From: Buddleja alternifolia
Taxonomy: Eukaryota > Streptophyta > Magnoliopsida > Lamiales > Scrophulariaceae
DNA: 64,000 nt
Reading direction: 5' to 3'
Assembly (NCBI GenBank): GCA_019426215.1
Contig: CM033400.1
Location: 23,420,568 to 23,484,567 of the forward strand
This document shows positions 1 to 11,501 of the stretch, in pieces. The notes beneath the pieces were generated by a model that was not told the DNA's origin, ran no database searches, and saw nothing but the letters and a program-made list of their open reading frames with translations. Within the stretch, counting starts at the first letter, position 1. The number at the start of each line of letters is the position of its first letter. A program made the translations under genes and the position numbers.

Positions 1-840
1 TGACTAGAAAGGTGCCCGTCAATCACTAGGAAGTAGTGAAGAACTCATATCATAGGTGCACTGATGGCGATACTGACACTCAAACATGACTCGTATCGAT
101 TCTGTCACATGAGTTTTCACTCTTTGACAGTCAATGACATAATTGGTCAATTGTAATATGTGCTATAGACTTGAGGAATCGAGTTGAAGATATACTTGTG
201 ACATTAGGTTCGTCATTAGAGTGGTTAGGTCCAATTCACCTGTTGGTGGGGTCAATCTCGAACTGCAACCTAATAGGCAAGTAGTATTCTTAACTGGTAT
301 CCAAGATGGGATTCGTTTCTACGTAAGTGAACGAGGAATTATCCTATACATTTATAAGTAAGTTAGATCTTAAAGTCTTTGGCCAAAGCATTCACTGATC
401 TGAACTTATTATAAATATAGCATAGTATCTAGTTAGTGAGTTTGACTAAAAACCATGACTCTCACTTGACCGGGATAAGGAAACGAAGAGTTTGTATTCA
501 CAGGGTATTTACAAATGGAAAGGTGAAAATGATCTGATCATTTCATCTTATTTGGGTTAAAATATGGACCACTTGACTGGCTAGGTGGGACCCATATTCA
601 ATGAAATCCTTCCATTGCCAAATATAGATGAACCTAAAAAGTCACGCTTAAAAAGGAAAATTTGATGGAAAAATGGAATATTTCTTGTGCTAATATTTTA
701 AGTATTGGATACTTAAAATTAAATAAATAGAATTAATTATTTGAAGAAATAAGTTAATTTATTTATGATTTAATTAATATAATATTTTTTGGAGAAATAA
801 AATTAATTAAATAAGTGATCTATTATTTAATTGTGATCTC
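1..840 (+). mobile_element. Diverged LTR remnant, cut by window start
   Basis: The reverse complement of this stretch aligns, with many changes, to the LTR copies at about 4450-5220 and 9380-10150. Shared landmarks are the block around a gtcattgac(t/a)gtca core, a gttgaccccacc block and a ctagccagtca block. It is an older relative of that LTR in the opposite orientation. No coding frame is seen. The right edge is approximate because similarity fades into A/T-rich DNA. Confidence 0.6.
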
Positions 841-2383
841 AACAAATAATATTAGTTAAAAATAGGGAAAAAATGGAAAACCAACCATAAAAAAAAGGAA
901 AAGAAAAGAATAATTTTCGTTACCCGCTATCTTCACATATTCAGACATGTATTCTGCATTATGATCTTTGGTCGCTTCTAAAGCAATCAACCTACTGACA
1001 ATTTAGTTTTTTCACAATGAATGCTGGAAAAACCAATTTAGTAATAAATTTATCCGTGCTATGTTGAGAAAGGACCTTTACACATATGGTTTTATACAAC
1101 TGCGCATGGGTTCCTACGACTGATATATATTAGCTAAATAATAACAATTAAAATAAGGTAGTTGTTTTTATTCTTTAATTTAGGAATTAATGATTAATAT
1201 ATTAATTTTTATCCTTCTATGAGACATTACCTATAAGTATATACTAATTTATATTAGTTAAGTAATAACACTTAAAATAAGGTAGATTGTAAAATTGCAA
1301 AAAAATGAAAATTTCCCTTTTTTTTTTTGGGTTTAGGGACCAAAGTGATACAAATTTGATACTTCGGAGACCACCAGAAACTGACAGTTTGTGGTCACAA
1401 ACCACAGGAAATGACTAAAGTGAGACTAAATTATTACTCAGGGGATCGTAACGTAACAAACTTTAGTTTAGGAGCGTAAGTGAGACAAACGTAATAACTT
1501 AGGAACTATAAGTGACATTCGTATTAACCAAATAACTATTGCACCAAATTGTTATGAAATGTTATTTTAGCATGAAACATGATGCAGTTATTTCAAAAGA
1601 ATGATAGAAGAAATGTGTGATAAATCCAAAAAATTAATGCCCGAATTGTTAGGGAAAAAGAAAATTTGAAGAGATGAAGCATAAAGAAAATATAAAGAAC
1701 CCATAAAAAAGTCGAAGAGAAACAATTACATGATGCATATACTTAAAAAAATTACACAAGAGCTTAATAGCATAATGTTCACAAAAGCTTACAATTTTTT
1801 GCATCAATCATTTTTATCATAAAAGTATACGTAATAAAGGCTGTCCTTCAAAAAAAAAAATTCATTCTTAAACTATGTTAAAAAAATTGAGGGAAATTGG
1901 CCCTCTAATTTTTCTCATCATGTGCATTCTGCTAAATATTTATTTTCTTCAACTTGCTTATTTGAGGTGAGCCAACTTTGACAATTTCGAAAAACTTTAA
2001 TATTTAAAAGAAACATAAGATAGGCGTTGCTTTTATTACCGTTTAATTTAAAACACAACTATAAATAAATTATGGAGAAAATTTACCTTAAAATCAACTG
2101 GGTTCTTGAAATTTCAAGTTGATAAGCATATGGTGCAATTTTTGTACATTTAGGTAAAGTCAATCAAATTTTTCGGACCATTTTGCCCCTCTGTTTTGCA
2201 GCTCAAATGATAGAATTGGCTTGAAAATGGGTTAGGGTGCAATCGGCCATAAGTGATTGATTTGAGGATGTAATCTGTAAGCTTTTAGTTTTTAGGGTGG
2301 AAAGTGCTAAAAAGCACCCTTTTGAGGGTGCAATCTGCTTTTTACTCATCTCTTTCACTAGTTCCGTATATCTTTATGAGATT
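841..2383. other. AT-rich intergenic DNA with faint TE debris
   Basis: No convincing reading frame. Positions about 1320-1530 carry phrases of the type 'agggaccaaagtg', which are common in decayed plant DNA transposon ends. Positions 2060-2340 hold repeated 'gggtgcaatc' phrases of the same character. No boundaries or target duplications could be fixed for either. Confidence 0.4.
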
Positions 2384-2392
2384 TTAATTAAA

Positions 2393-3247
2393 GGACAAAA
2401 TACACTTTGTACCCTGAACTATTCACTTTGTATTTCATTTAGGTCCCTGAGCTATTAAATGAACAAAATGGTCCATGAGTTATCAAACGTAACAAAATGG
2501 TCCCTCAACTTAAGGAATTGTTTGGATAGTTTTTTAAATTGATAAATAGTATAATACAAATGTTATTTTTGTACATTAAGTACTTTATATATTTTTATAT
2601 AATTTAATTTATTTTTAATTTTTATTTGTCCTCTGTTTCCGTTGAGGATTGAGTATAATTTATTACTCATTATTGTTTATTTTATTTTGTAATTTAGGTA
2701 TCCATGCCTGGCACGAGTTAAAAGCTAGTTTAAAATATATTCTTAAATTTTTTTAAGATGATTAAAAATTTTAAAATATAAATTTTAAATCATAATTAGT
2801 ATCAATTGTCGATATAAAATTCTACATGAATAAATTTTTAGATAAAACTACAATTGATTCTTTATTGCTCTAGAAGGCTAAGGACAATTAAATTCATAAA
2901 TTTATTAAACTAAATACTGAATTTTTTGGAAAGAAAAGTTGGTGAAATGAGTTTTTAGGATTGAAAAATGTTATAAAAGATTTTTTTGGTTATAAAGCTT
3001 ATTTTAAGGAGATTTTAGAAAATTTCCCTTAATAAATTATATAAAAAAATCTAAAGCACTTACTAGACAAAAATAACATTTGTACTATACTATTTATCAA
3101 TTTTGAAAAAACTAGCCAAACAATTCCTTAAGTTGAGAGACCATTTTGTTACGTTTGATAGTTTAGGGACCGTTTTGTTATATTTAATAGTTTAGGAACC
3201 TAAATGAGACAAAGTGAATAATTCAGGGTACAAATTGTATTTTGCCC
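2393..3247. mobile_element. MULE-like non-autonomous element 1 (855 bp)
   Basis: The two ends form an imperfect inverted repeat of about 190 bp: the left end begins GGACAAAATACAC and the reverse complement of the right end begins GGGCAAAATACAA. The ends are flanked by the perfect 9-bp direct repeat TTAATTAAA (2384-2392 and 3248-3256). Long terminal inverted repeats plus a 9-bp duplication are typical of Mutator-like elements. The AT-rich interior has no transposase, so it is non-autonomous. The palindromic nature of TTAATTAA slightly weakens the duplication call. Confidence 0.75.
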
Positions 3248-3505
3248 TTAATTAAAAGAAGTAGCTTAGACTATTCTTCGAAATTCTCCTCGTATAATGA
3301 GCCTTTTCGGATCGCCTTATCTCTGAAAGCTACACAGGGGAATTAATTATATCTTCAGTCTGTTCTATAATATGGCATTTGATATTTATAAATGCTACCC
3401 TAGTTTATCTTCGCTTGGTATCAAGAAAACTAGGCATGATATCAAATAATCCATCATTCATCTATTGCAAGTACTAAGAATCAAATACATTGCATGAATC
3501 AAAAC

Positions 3506-3639
3506 TGTTAGATAATATATTTTGTATATCTTTTTTTTTTGAATCAATATATTTTGTATATCTCTACGTTAGTCTTTCCTTATTTATAGACTAGATTATA
3601 TCTTTATTTCCATATTTATAGTGTAGGTTATAATTTTTA
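3506..3639 (+). repeat. 5' part of 5' LTR, outer Copia element
   Basis: Starts TGTTAGATAAT and matches the intact 3' LTR at 14690-14877. The element is flanked by the 5-bp duplication AAAAC at 3501-3505 and 14878-14882. This LTR is interrupted at 3640 by the inner minus-strand Copia element and resumes at 10346. A short T-run with a duplicated phrase (about 3531-3560) distinguishes it from the 3' LTR. Confidence 0.9.
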
Positions 3640-5248
3640 TGTTGGGTTTCGTTCGAAAAAGCATAAACGCAGAGGAAGAGATTTCAAAAATTAAAACGAA
3701 AACCCAATTTGTACTCTAATTCGCATAATTGAATCTAAAAGCGTATAACGAATAAAACATACTCGTTAATATGAATATGATGATAGAGAAAAACTTCTTC
3801 TTCTCCAAACTCGAAATATTGAAGCTTCCAAATCTTCAATCTTTTGGTTTGATTCTTTAAACTTGAACTTGATCCGAACAACGAAAAATACATCGTCTCT
3901 AAATCGTCACGCACGGATCAACAAAGGAAAAATCCTCTTTATTCTTTCTCTATGGTCGATGGCTAGGTATAGAGGAGGGGAGGAATATGTTTCTTTCTTT
4001 TGAGAGTTACATATTCTTCTTACTTGTTCTAAGTCAAAGAATCCTTATATACCTCATGACATATTGAACAAGTCAAAACAAAAGAGCCCTAATATGTGGC
4101 CTCTCAAAGACGCCACTTTTAGGCCTCATTGGCGTCCAATTGGACTCCTTATTTAGCCCGGGGATTTGTTTTGTTTAATTAATTTCATATTTCAATTAAT
4201 AATTTATTATATCCAATAAATAAATAAATAAATTAAATAACCAAATTAATTAGATAAATTAATTTATTAATATAATTCACAAGAAAGTTAATTAATAATT
4301 AATCTTATCATTATAATTAATTATTTCATCTAATTAATAATTAATTATTTAATTTATCCAATAAATTAAAACTCCCAGAATAAATAATAGAAATTCCTTT
4401 TTTTTTCATTTTTCTTTGTCAATCCTTTAGCGCGGCTCTTTAGGTTCGTTTCGTTTGGCAATGAGAGGAAACCAAAGGAAGTGGGTAACACCTAGCCAGT
4501 CACGTGGCACACTTCGTAACCCAAACGAAAACCAATGATAGGATCATTCCGAAACCTTCCAATCGTAAATATCGTATATGTATAAACCCTTTGTTCACGT
4601 TCCCCGGTCAAGTGAGAGTCATGGTTATGTCAAACTTACTGGACTTGACCATATGTATAAATCATAATAAATACGAGATCATTGAGACCGATTTAGTGCC
4701 AAGCACAATCGTTTCGTTTGCTTTGACCAAAGACTTTGATCTCTATTTATCTATAATTACATAGGGTACATACTCATTCACTTATGAGAGAACAAATCTC
4801 ATATTAGATATCTGCTAAGATTACCACTTGCCCATCAAGTCCGCATTTCGAGGTTGACCCCACCAAAGGGTGAATTGGGTCTAACTACTCTAGTGAAAGA
4901 CTTGACGTCACAAGTGCATCTTCAGCCTGATACTTCAGGTCAAAGGTTCACATATACCTATTACGCATAATCAGTTTCGTCATTGACAGTCACAGAGTGA
5001 AAACCCATGTGACAGAACCGATGTGAGTCGTGTTCGAACATATCAGTTCCACTGACGTGTCTACAATCTTAATCTCCTATCATCCCATGATACCAGACAG
5101 GCACTCCCATGTCGGAGCTAAGATTGTACAAGTATTCGAAGTCTTTAGTTGTCCATTAAAGACTTCATATTACTTGCGAACTTATTTTAGTAATCAAGAT
5201 CGATCTCTCTAGTGGCAATCTTCCTATCCCATAGGAAGTAGAGGGATC
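3640..5248 (-). repeat. 3' LTR of inner Copia element, 5'-truncated
   Basis: Closely matches 8600-10190 base for base over most of its length. The match ends after 'gggatcgcactgaaa'; beyond it the left copy continues into gag-pol coding sequence while the right copy continues about 150 bp to its terminus. The short frames inside (for example 4504-4764) recur in the other LTR and are not genes. Confidence 0.85.
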
Positions 5249-5745
5249 GCACTGAAACCATTAACTAAACATGCATTGCCAACTAATTTATTTCCATAAT
5301 AAAAGTCGCAATTTAATTTAGAAAAACGGAAAGTATATCCAATCTTAACTAAGATAGGAATAGATACAATGTTCTTAAGCCCCTTAGGCAAAACCAAAAC
5401 ATTATCTAAAAACAGTAAATGTCCAGAATTCAAATAAAGAGAAGTAGATCTGATCCTAGTAGCTGCGACGCTTTCCCCACTGCCTACTTTGATCATCACT
5501 TCTTCTCGGCCCAGCTTCCTACTTCTCTATAGATCCTGATCCAAACAACAAACATGGGCACTAGCCCCTGAGTCCAGAATCCACGAAGTAGAAAATACGG
5601 TCATAGAACAGTTAGTTTCAAAAACTAATAGTTCCATACCTTGTGCGCCTTTGCCTAATTTGGGACAGTTTCTCTTCCTGTGGCCAAGCTCACCGCACTC
5701 GAGACATCTATCCGTTTCTCTTAGGTCCTTTGCTCTTACGGCCAT
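5249..5745 (-). pseudogene. Copia zinc knuckle, protease and pre-integrase start
   Basis: The minus-strand frame 5527-5745 contains a CCHC zinc knuckle (CLECGELGHRKRNCP) followed by the aspartic protease motif WILDSGASAHV. The frame at 5224-5499 continues with the region typical between protease and the GAG-pre-integrase domain (LFLDNVLVLPKGLKNIVS). A stop separates the two frames. The C-terminal part is replaced by LTR sequence, so no integrase follows. In the intact family these parts bind RNA and process the polyprotein inside virus-like particles. Here they are remnants. Confidence 0.85.
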
Positions 5746-6458
5746 GTCCTGACTTCTTTAAAGTTCTTATGGATACTTTCTTTTGCCTTAATTTTCCTCT
5801 TTCCATCACGTTGATCATCAAATGTATCATTCGTTAAATAGATAGAAGAATCCCTCTTCTTGTTCGTCCTGATACGAGCTTGTTCGATTTCAAGCTTCTT
5901 AGTCAGCCCAGCTAATGAACAATCGATATCATCGATATCAAAGTTCATGACGAAGTAGTAGAAGGAGTCAGGGAGCGATTGTAAGATGACATCAACTTGA
6001 AGATGAATATCCATATAGAAATGCATTGACCGAAGTCTTTCCATTAGGGTGATCATCGTGAGAACATGGTCTCCCACATTCTCTTCCTCTCTCATCCTCG
6101 CTCTGAAGAGTTCTTTTGATATAAAATATCTTACGGTCCTATCGTGCTCTCCAAACATTTCTTCCAGGTGACGAATTATGTCCCTTGCATTTCTCTTTGT
6201 GTCATGTGAACTTTGCAGCTCACTACACATTGAGCAAAGAATGTATCCTCTAGCTTTATAATTGTCACAAGTCCAATTAAAGTGAGCCAGTTGAACCTCT
6301 TTATCCTCCTTCCTTTCAGGAATTACAGGACGATTTGTTTCCAACACATATTTAATCGACTCTTCACTCAGGACATTCCTTAAGATCGCGAGCCATTGTA
6401 TATAGTTGGGACCAGTCAAAACATTTCTTTCGAGTAATTTCATAAGTGGGTTTGTCAT
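5736..6458 (-). CDS. Copia gag (UBN2-type) protein
   Basis: The 240-aa frame starts MTNPLMKLLERNVLTGPNY and carries the gag_pre/UBN2 signature of plant Copia elements: an N-terminal LTGPNYIQW block, a central FISKELFRARM / VGDHVLTMITLMERL block and VILQSLPDSF. It forms the capsid of the virus-like particle in active relatives. It overlaps the next frame by about 10 bases, where a frame change leads into the zinc knuckle. The reading frame is intact over gag, which is unusual given that pol is gone. Function today is unknown. Confidence 0.85.
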   Translation of the reverse strand: MTNPLMKLLERNVLTGPNYIQWLAILRNVLSEESIKYVLETNRPVIPERKEDKEVQLAHFNWTCDNYKARGYILCSMCSELQSSHDTKRNARDIIRHLEEMFGEHDRTVRYFISKELFRARMREEENVGDHVLTMITLMERLRSMHFYMDIHLQVDVILQSLPDSFYYFVMNFDIDDIDCSLAGLTKKLEIEQARIRTNKKRDSSIYLTNDTFDDQRDGKRKIKAKESIHKNFKEVRTWP

Positions 6459-8586
6459 ATTTGAGAGAGATAAAAGAGAAAATAACTGCAGAAATAAACT
6501 AGATTTATTAGATTACTTGTTTTGACTTAACCAAGAAAAATTAAGAACTTAAAATTTATCTTGGCTCCCACTGCATTTTTCGAATCCCACACTCCCATGT
6601 GAAAATCGGGAATTATCATTGGCATCGATTCCACAACAGGTATTGAGGTCCTCAATTAATTAAATAGGTTGCAACCTAACCAGTTTCTGACCCATTAATT
6701 ATTTGAAGTGATATCTAATATCAATTTATCCAGTAAATGTTTCAATACGTTTCCCCATAGTTCACCAAACCGCAACCCATTTGATTTCTAGGTTAGTGAA
6801 CTACCCGAGTTTATCCCACTAACTCCTATAATCTAGCATTTGAATTTTACCTTGCAACCGAACAGGTTTCTCGGGTGAAATATGTTTCGATTAAGACATT
6901 TGCATGCACTTTATAAAATTTCAATTATTTCTAAATGTATAAACCCCATAATTGGGAAGCATTACACATTTATAGTAATTCTAATTTTAGAAAGCTTAGT
7001 GGAGGGTGAGGATGTCAAACATCTTTTTCTAACTCGGTATAATTTATTTGGGAGAATTTAATTCGTCAAAAGATTTTGGTCTCACTTTGCACATTATTCA
7101 ATTTATATAGCGCTTTATTTTATATTGATCATGCATAAAAATACTACTAATAATCATGCCTTTCAATATAAATAAACATAGAATTTAAATAAATTCATCA
7201 CTTGATCATGAACTTTTACTAGAGGGCCCGAGCCAATGGGCCATCACAAAAGGCATATATTAAACCTATTAAACAATAATGGGCCTTTTGACTTTATCAA
7301 CTTTGAACTATTTTATCTCGATACCTAAAACAACTCATGCATTATTTCTAAAAATATAATAAATAGCTTCAAATTTGATAACCCATAAAATTAAAGGTAA
7401 AACATATAATCCTAAGTCCATGATTAGTGTTTTAATCACATAAGACATGCTCACATCAATTAATACATGCTCACAACATTTAATACATGCTCGCAATATT
7501 AAATCACTTATATTGTTTATTAAAATTTTAGTCCAACTAAAAAATCCTTTATAAAATTCCTTATGATTTCACATATTCACTATTTCAATTAAAATCATTC
7601 TAGTCCAACTACATGACTTAGATGTACGAATTTAAGAATTAAGTGCATCTACCTTTAACTAAAATAATATGAACACATAAAATATGGAATTCTATATTTT
7701 ATTTTATTATGATTTAAAGCCATCAAAAATTGAAAATACTTTTATTTGATCAAAGAATTAATTATTAATCTCTAAGAAAAATAATTTATATTCCTTATTC
7801 AAAATGAAGTAATTCCAAGTCGAGGAAAAAATAATAATATTTAATCCATAAATCAATTATTAATCTCCAAGAAAAATAATTAATTAGTTCTAATTAAATA
7901 TTATATTCCAATTAATCTCAATGGGCTCGATTTCATCAAACCCAAGTCACCATCCTTTTGGTCCACTTGGATTCAATTTAATTTGGCTCAAAATAATTAA
8001 TTAGAACAACATTCACGTTTATTAATTTCTTATTGGGCTAAATTTAATTTATGTCCAAATCACCAATCTAATTGGCCCATTTAGATTTAATTAGATTAAG
8101 TCCAAACTAATTAACAAATCAAAATTTGATAATTTTCAATTGGGCTTGATTTAAATTATTCGGGTCATCATTCTTTTGATCCACCCAATTAATTAAAATC
8201 ACCCAAAATTCAAAAACCAATTTTGACCCAAACATAGCTCGTTTACGACCCGAATCCATGACCCGAATCAAAGAATTGGGTATTCAAACCCACGACCCGT
8301 CAGGCCACAGTCACAACCCGACGGGCCGTGACTGGGCAGACCCTAAACAGCGCGTACAGTTGTGCACATTTTTCTTGGGGCTTTCGAGCCCCGTTTTTTC
8401 TCGGTATTTTTCGATTTTCAATATCATCAAATATCCTAAGATTTACAATAACTAAAAATAAAAAATAAACTAGGCAAAAAATCATAAAACGCAAATTTAA
8501 GAAAAACATACAAACATGCTTCCAAAACACATAACATGCAATTCTTAAATCACGTAAACAAGATCAAATATGCAAATCAGAGATTA
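6459..8586 (-). other. Long untranslated leader of inner Copia element
   Basis: About 2.1 kb between the primer-binding site and gag on the minus strand. It is AT-rich, carries several 'gggcc'/'ggcccatt' phrases around 7230-7280, 7920-8070 and 8150, and has no long coding frame. The frames at 8258-8530 overlap each other on opposite strands and look like chance. Confidence 0.6.
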
Positions 8587-8598
8587 GCTCTGATACCA
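8587..8598 (-). promoter_or_regulatory. Primer-binding site, initiator Met-tRNA type
   Basis: The minus strand reads TGGTATCAGAGC two bases after the 5' LTR end. This is the standard complement of the 3' end of plant initiator methionine tRNA, used to prime reverse transcription in Copia elements. It fixes the element orientation and the LTR boundary at 8600. Confidence 0.92.
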
Positions 8599-8599
8599 C

Positions 8600-10340
8600 T
8601 GTTGGGTTTCGTTCGAAAAAACATAAACGCAGCGGAAGGGATTTCAAAAATTAAAACGAAAACCCAATTGATACTTTAATTCGCATAATTGAATCTAAAA
8701 TTGTATAACGAATAAAACTTACTCGTTAATATGAATATGATGATGGAGAAAAATTTCTTCTTCTCCAAACTCGAAATATTGAAGCTTCCAAATCTTCAAT
8801 CTTTTGGTTTGATTCTTCAAACTTGAACTTGATCCGAACAACGAAAATACATCGTCTCTAAATCGTCACGCACGGATCAACAAACAAAAAATCCCCTTTC
8901 TTCTTTCTCTATGGTCGACGGCTAGGTATAGAGGAGGGGAGGAATATTTTTCTTTCTATTGAGAGTTATATATTCTTCTTACTTGTTCTAAGTCAAAGAG
9001 TCCTTATATACCTCATGACTTATTGAACAAGTCAAAACAAAAGAGCCCTAACATGTGGCCTCTCAAAGATGCCACTTTGAGACCTCATAGGCGTCCAATT
9101 GGACTCCTTACTTAGCCCCGGGATTTGTTTTGTTTAACTGTTTCTTATTTCAATTAATAATTTATTATATCCAATAAATAAATTAATTAAATAACCAAAT
9201 TAATTAGATAAATTAATTCATTAATATATTTCACAAAGAAATTAATTAATACTTAATCATATCATTATAATTAATTATTTAATTTATCCAATAAATTAAA
9301 ACTCCCAGAAGAAATAATAGAAATTCCTTTTTCTTCATTTTTCTTTGTCAATCCTTTAGCGTGACTCTTTAAGTTCGTTTTGTTTGGCAATGAGAGGAAA
9401 CCAAAGGAAGTGGGTAACACCTAGCCAGTCACGTGGCCCACTTGGTAACCCAAACGAAAACGAATGATAGGATCATTCTGAAACCTTCCAATCGTAAATA
9501 CCGTATATGTATAAACCCTTTGTTCACGTTCCCCGGTCAAGTGAGAGTCATGGTTATGTCAAACTCACTGGACTTGACCATATGTATAAATCATAATAAA
9601 TACGAGATCATTGAGATTGATTTAGTGCCAAACACAATCGTTTCGTTTGCTTTGGCCAAAGACTTTGATCTCTATTTATCTATAATTACATAGGGTACAT
9701 ACTCATTCACTTATGAGAGAACAAATCTCATATTAGGTATCTGCTAAGATTACCACTTGCCCATCAAGTCTGCATTTCGAGGTTGACCCCACCAAAGGGT
9801 GAATTGGGTCTAACTACTCTAGTGAAAGACTTGACGTCACAAGTGCATCTTCAGCCTAATACTTCAGGTTAAAGGTTCACATATACCTATTACGCATAAT
9901 CAGTTCCGTCATTGACAGTCACAGAGTGAAAACCCATGTGATAGAACCGATGCGAGTCGTGTTCGAACATATCAGTTCCACTGACGTGTCTACAATCTTA
10001 ATCTCCTATCATCCCATGATACCAGACAGGCACTCCCATGTCGGAGCTAAGATTGTACAAGTATTCGAAGTCTTTATTTATCCATTAAAGACTTCATATT
10101 ACTTGCGAACTTATTTTAGTAATCAAGATCGATCTCTCTAGTGACAATCTTCCTATCCCATAGGAAGTAGAGGGATCGCACTGAAAACATGGACAAAACG
10201 TTTTACACAACTTATAGATGCAGATAAGAATTAAGTGAAAACTCAATAATGCCTTTTATTTAATAAGAGTTTAAGTTCAATACAAGATATATGCCCGATA
10301 CATTCTATTCTCTATGGCATCTGAAAGCATAATCCTAACA
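8600..10340 (-). repeat. 5' LTR of inner Copia element (1741 bp)
   Basis: Complete LTR with TG...CA ends (+ strand TGTTGGG ... CCTAACA). The right boundary is set by the target duplication and by the resumption of outer Copia LTR sequence at 10346. It is the reference for the truncated copy at 3640-5248 and for the old relative at 1-840. Confidence 0.9.
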
Positions 10341-10345
10341 CTTTA

Positions 10346-10419
10346 TAAATTTTATTGTACCTCTATATATATTTCTTATAATGAGAATTAATCCTCTAGG
10401 GGAATTCTACAATCCTACA
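10346..10419 (+). repeat. 3' part of 5' LTR, outer Copia element
   Basis: Continues the LTR interrupted at 3640. It reads through a tatatatatt / gagaattaatcct block shared with 14800-14877 and ends TCCTACA. It is followed at 10420 by TGGTACACAGCC, a degraded primer-binding site resembling the initiator-Met type. Confidence 0.88.
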
Positions 10420-10499
10420 TGGTACACAGCCGTCTCCCCTCGCCGTCTATCTCTCTCTCATGTTCTGGCCTCCACTCCGTGAAAGATTTTTGCATCAAT

Positions 10500-11356
10500 T
10501 TTAGTGGCGTGAGATGTTCCTCGCAATTTGTATTGGCCATATGGTTGAAAATTTTGTCCTCTCTCGTCCTACCTCTGAAAATAAAACAGATCCTACTTGG
10601 ATTCGTTTAGATGCTAAGGTGCGTTCTTCGTTATTTTCCGCTCTTGCTTCTGATCTAATCTCAATTGTTGTGAAGAAAGGAAATACTACTCACGACATTT
10701 GGTTAAATATTGAAAAAAAATTCCAAGACAACAAAGTTTCCCGGTCTATTCAACTTGAAGAAAACTTTAGAACTCTTAAGAAAGGCTCTATTTCTATTCA
10801 TGACTATTGTCGCCAATTAAAAGAATTATCTGATAATCTAAGTGAAGTCGATAATCGAATTTCTAATTATGTTCTTCTTCAAACACTCTTTGGTTTACCG
10901 GAGTCTTACAAAAGTCTTGTTACTGTTATAACTCACACTCAACCTTTCCGCTCTTTTGATACTGTCCGTTCTATGTTACAACTTGAAGAAAATCAACAAC
11001 TCAAAAATCATCAGGATAATTCTCTTGATTCTTCTACTGCACTTTTTGTTAATCCCTCCCAAAATTCATCCCCTCATTACTTTCAAAAAGGCAGTGGTAA
11101 TAAAGGTAAGGGAAAAGGTCGCGGGCATAATTACGGTAAAGGGAATGGCGGAAACGGGTCGTCGGGAATTTTGGGTCCTGCCCCAACGAATTTTGTGTAT
11201 CAAATATCCACACCCTTCGGCACCTTTTCTGTTCAGCGCCTGCCCCAACAAAATCAAAGGTCCAGCTTCAATTCAAGACAGTCCAGTGCAAACCCACTTT
11301 ATTTTTGGCGACACAATCTGCCCCTCACTCATTCTCGGCCCAACAGGTCCCCATAG
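10500..11356 (+). pseudogene. Outer Copia gag (UBN2-type), N-truncated
   Basis: The frame from about 10500 reads W-R-E-M-F-L-A and continues with the UBN2 gag signature: SALASDLISIV, HDIWLNIEKKFQ, SISIHDYCRQLKELSDNL, LLQTLFGLPESYK and an RSMLQLEE block. Only about 80 bases separate it from the primer-binding site, so the usual first 30-40 residues are missing. The tail is Gly/Lys/Asn-rich; I see no intact CCHC zinc knuckle. The frame is lost at 11356 and a Gln/Pro-rich stretch continues in other frames to 11560. It is part of a decayed Copia polyprotein. Confidence 0.82.
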
Positions 11357-11501
11357 GATGGAATTTACCCACTGGACAGCCCATCGCACCAGCAATCCAT
11401 GCCCAGAATTTCAGCAATCCAATTGCCGTAGCCCAGCAACACAACAGCCCAATTCTAGCGCCCCAACATCTTCATTTTGGATCTGCTCCTATTTCAAGTG
11501 A

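Larger units (their letters stand above)
3640..10340 (-). mobile_element. Inner Copia retrotransposon, minus strand, gag-only
   Basis: Two long direct repeats, 3640 to about 5248 and 8600-10340, both start TGTTGGGTTTCG in + orientation; the right copy ends CCTAACA. It inserted into the outer Copia 5' LTR with a 5-bp duplication that now differs at one base (TTTTA at 3635-3639, CTTTA at 10341-10345). Coding frames lie on the minus strand, so the right copy is the 5' LTR. Integrase, reverse transcriptase and RNase H are absent: coding similarity runs from protease straight into the interior of the 3' LTR near 5248, showing one large deletion that also removed about 170 bp of the 3' LTR start. 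The element must now be non-autonomous or dead. Confidence 0.88.

Noticed and set aside
4504..4764. 86-codon frame, repeated almost identically at 9433-9693
   Set aside because: It lies at the same place in both LTRs of the inner Copia element and on the strand opposite to its genes. Its conservation is explained by LTR duplication.
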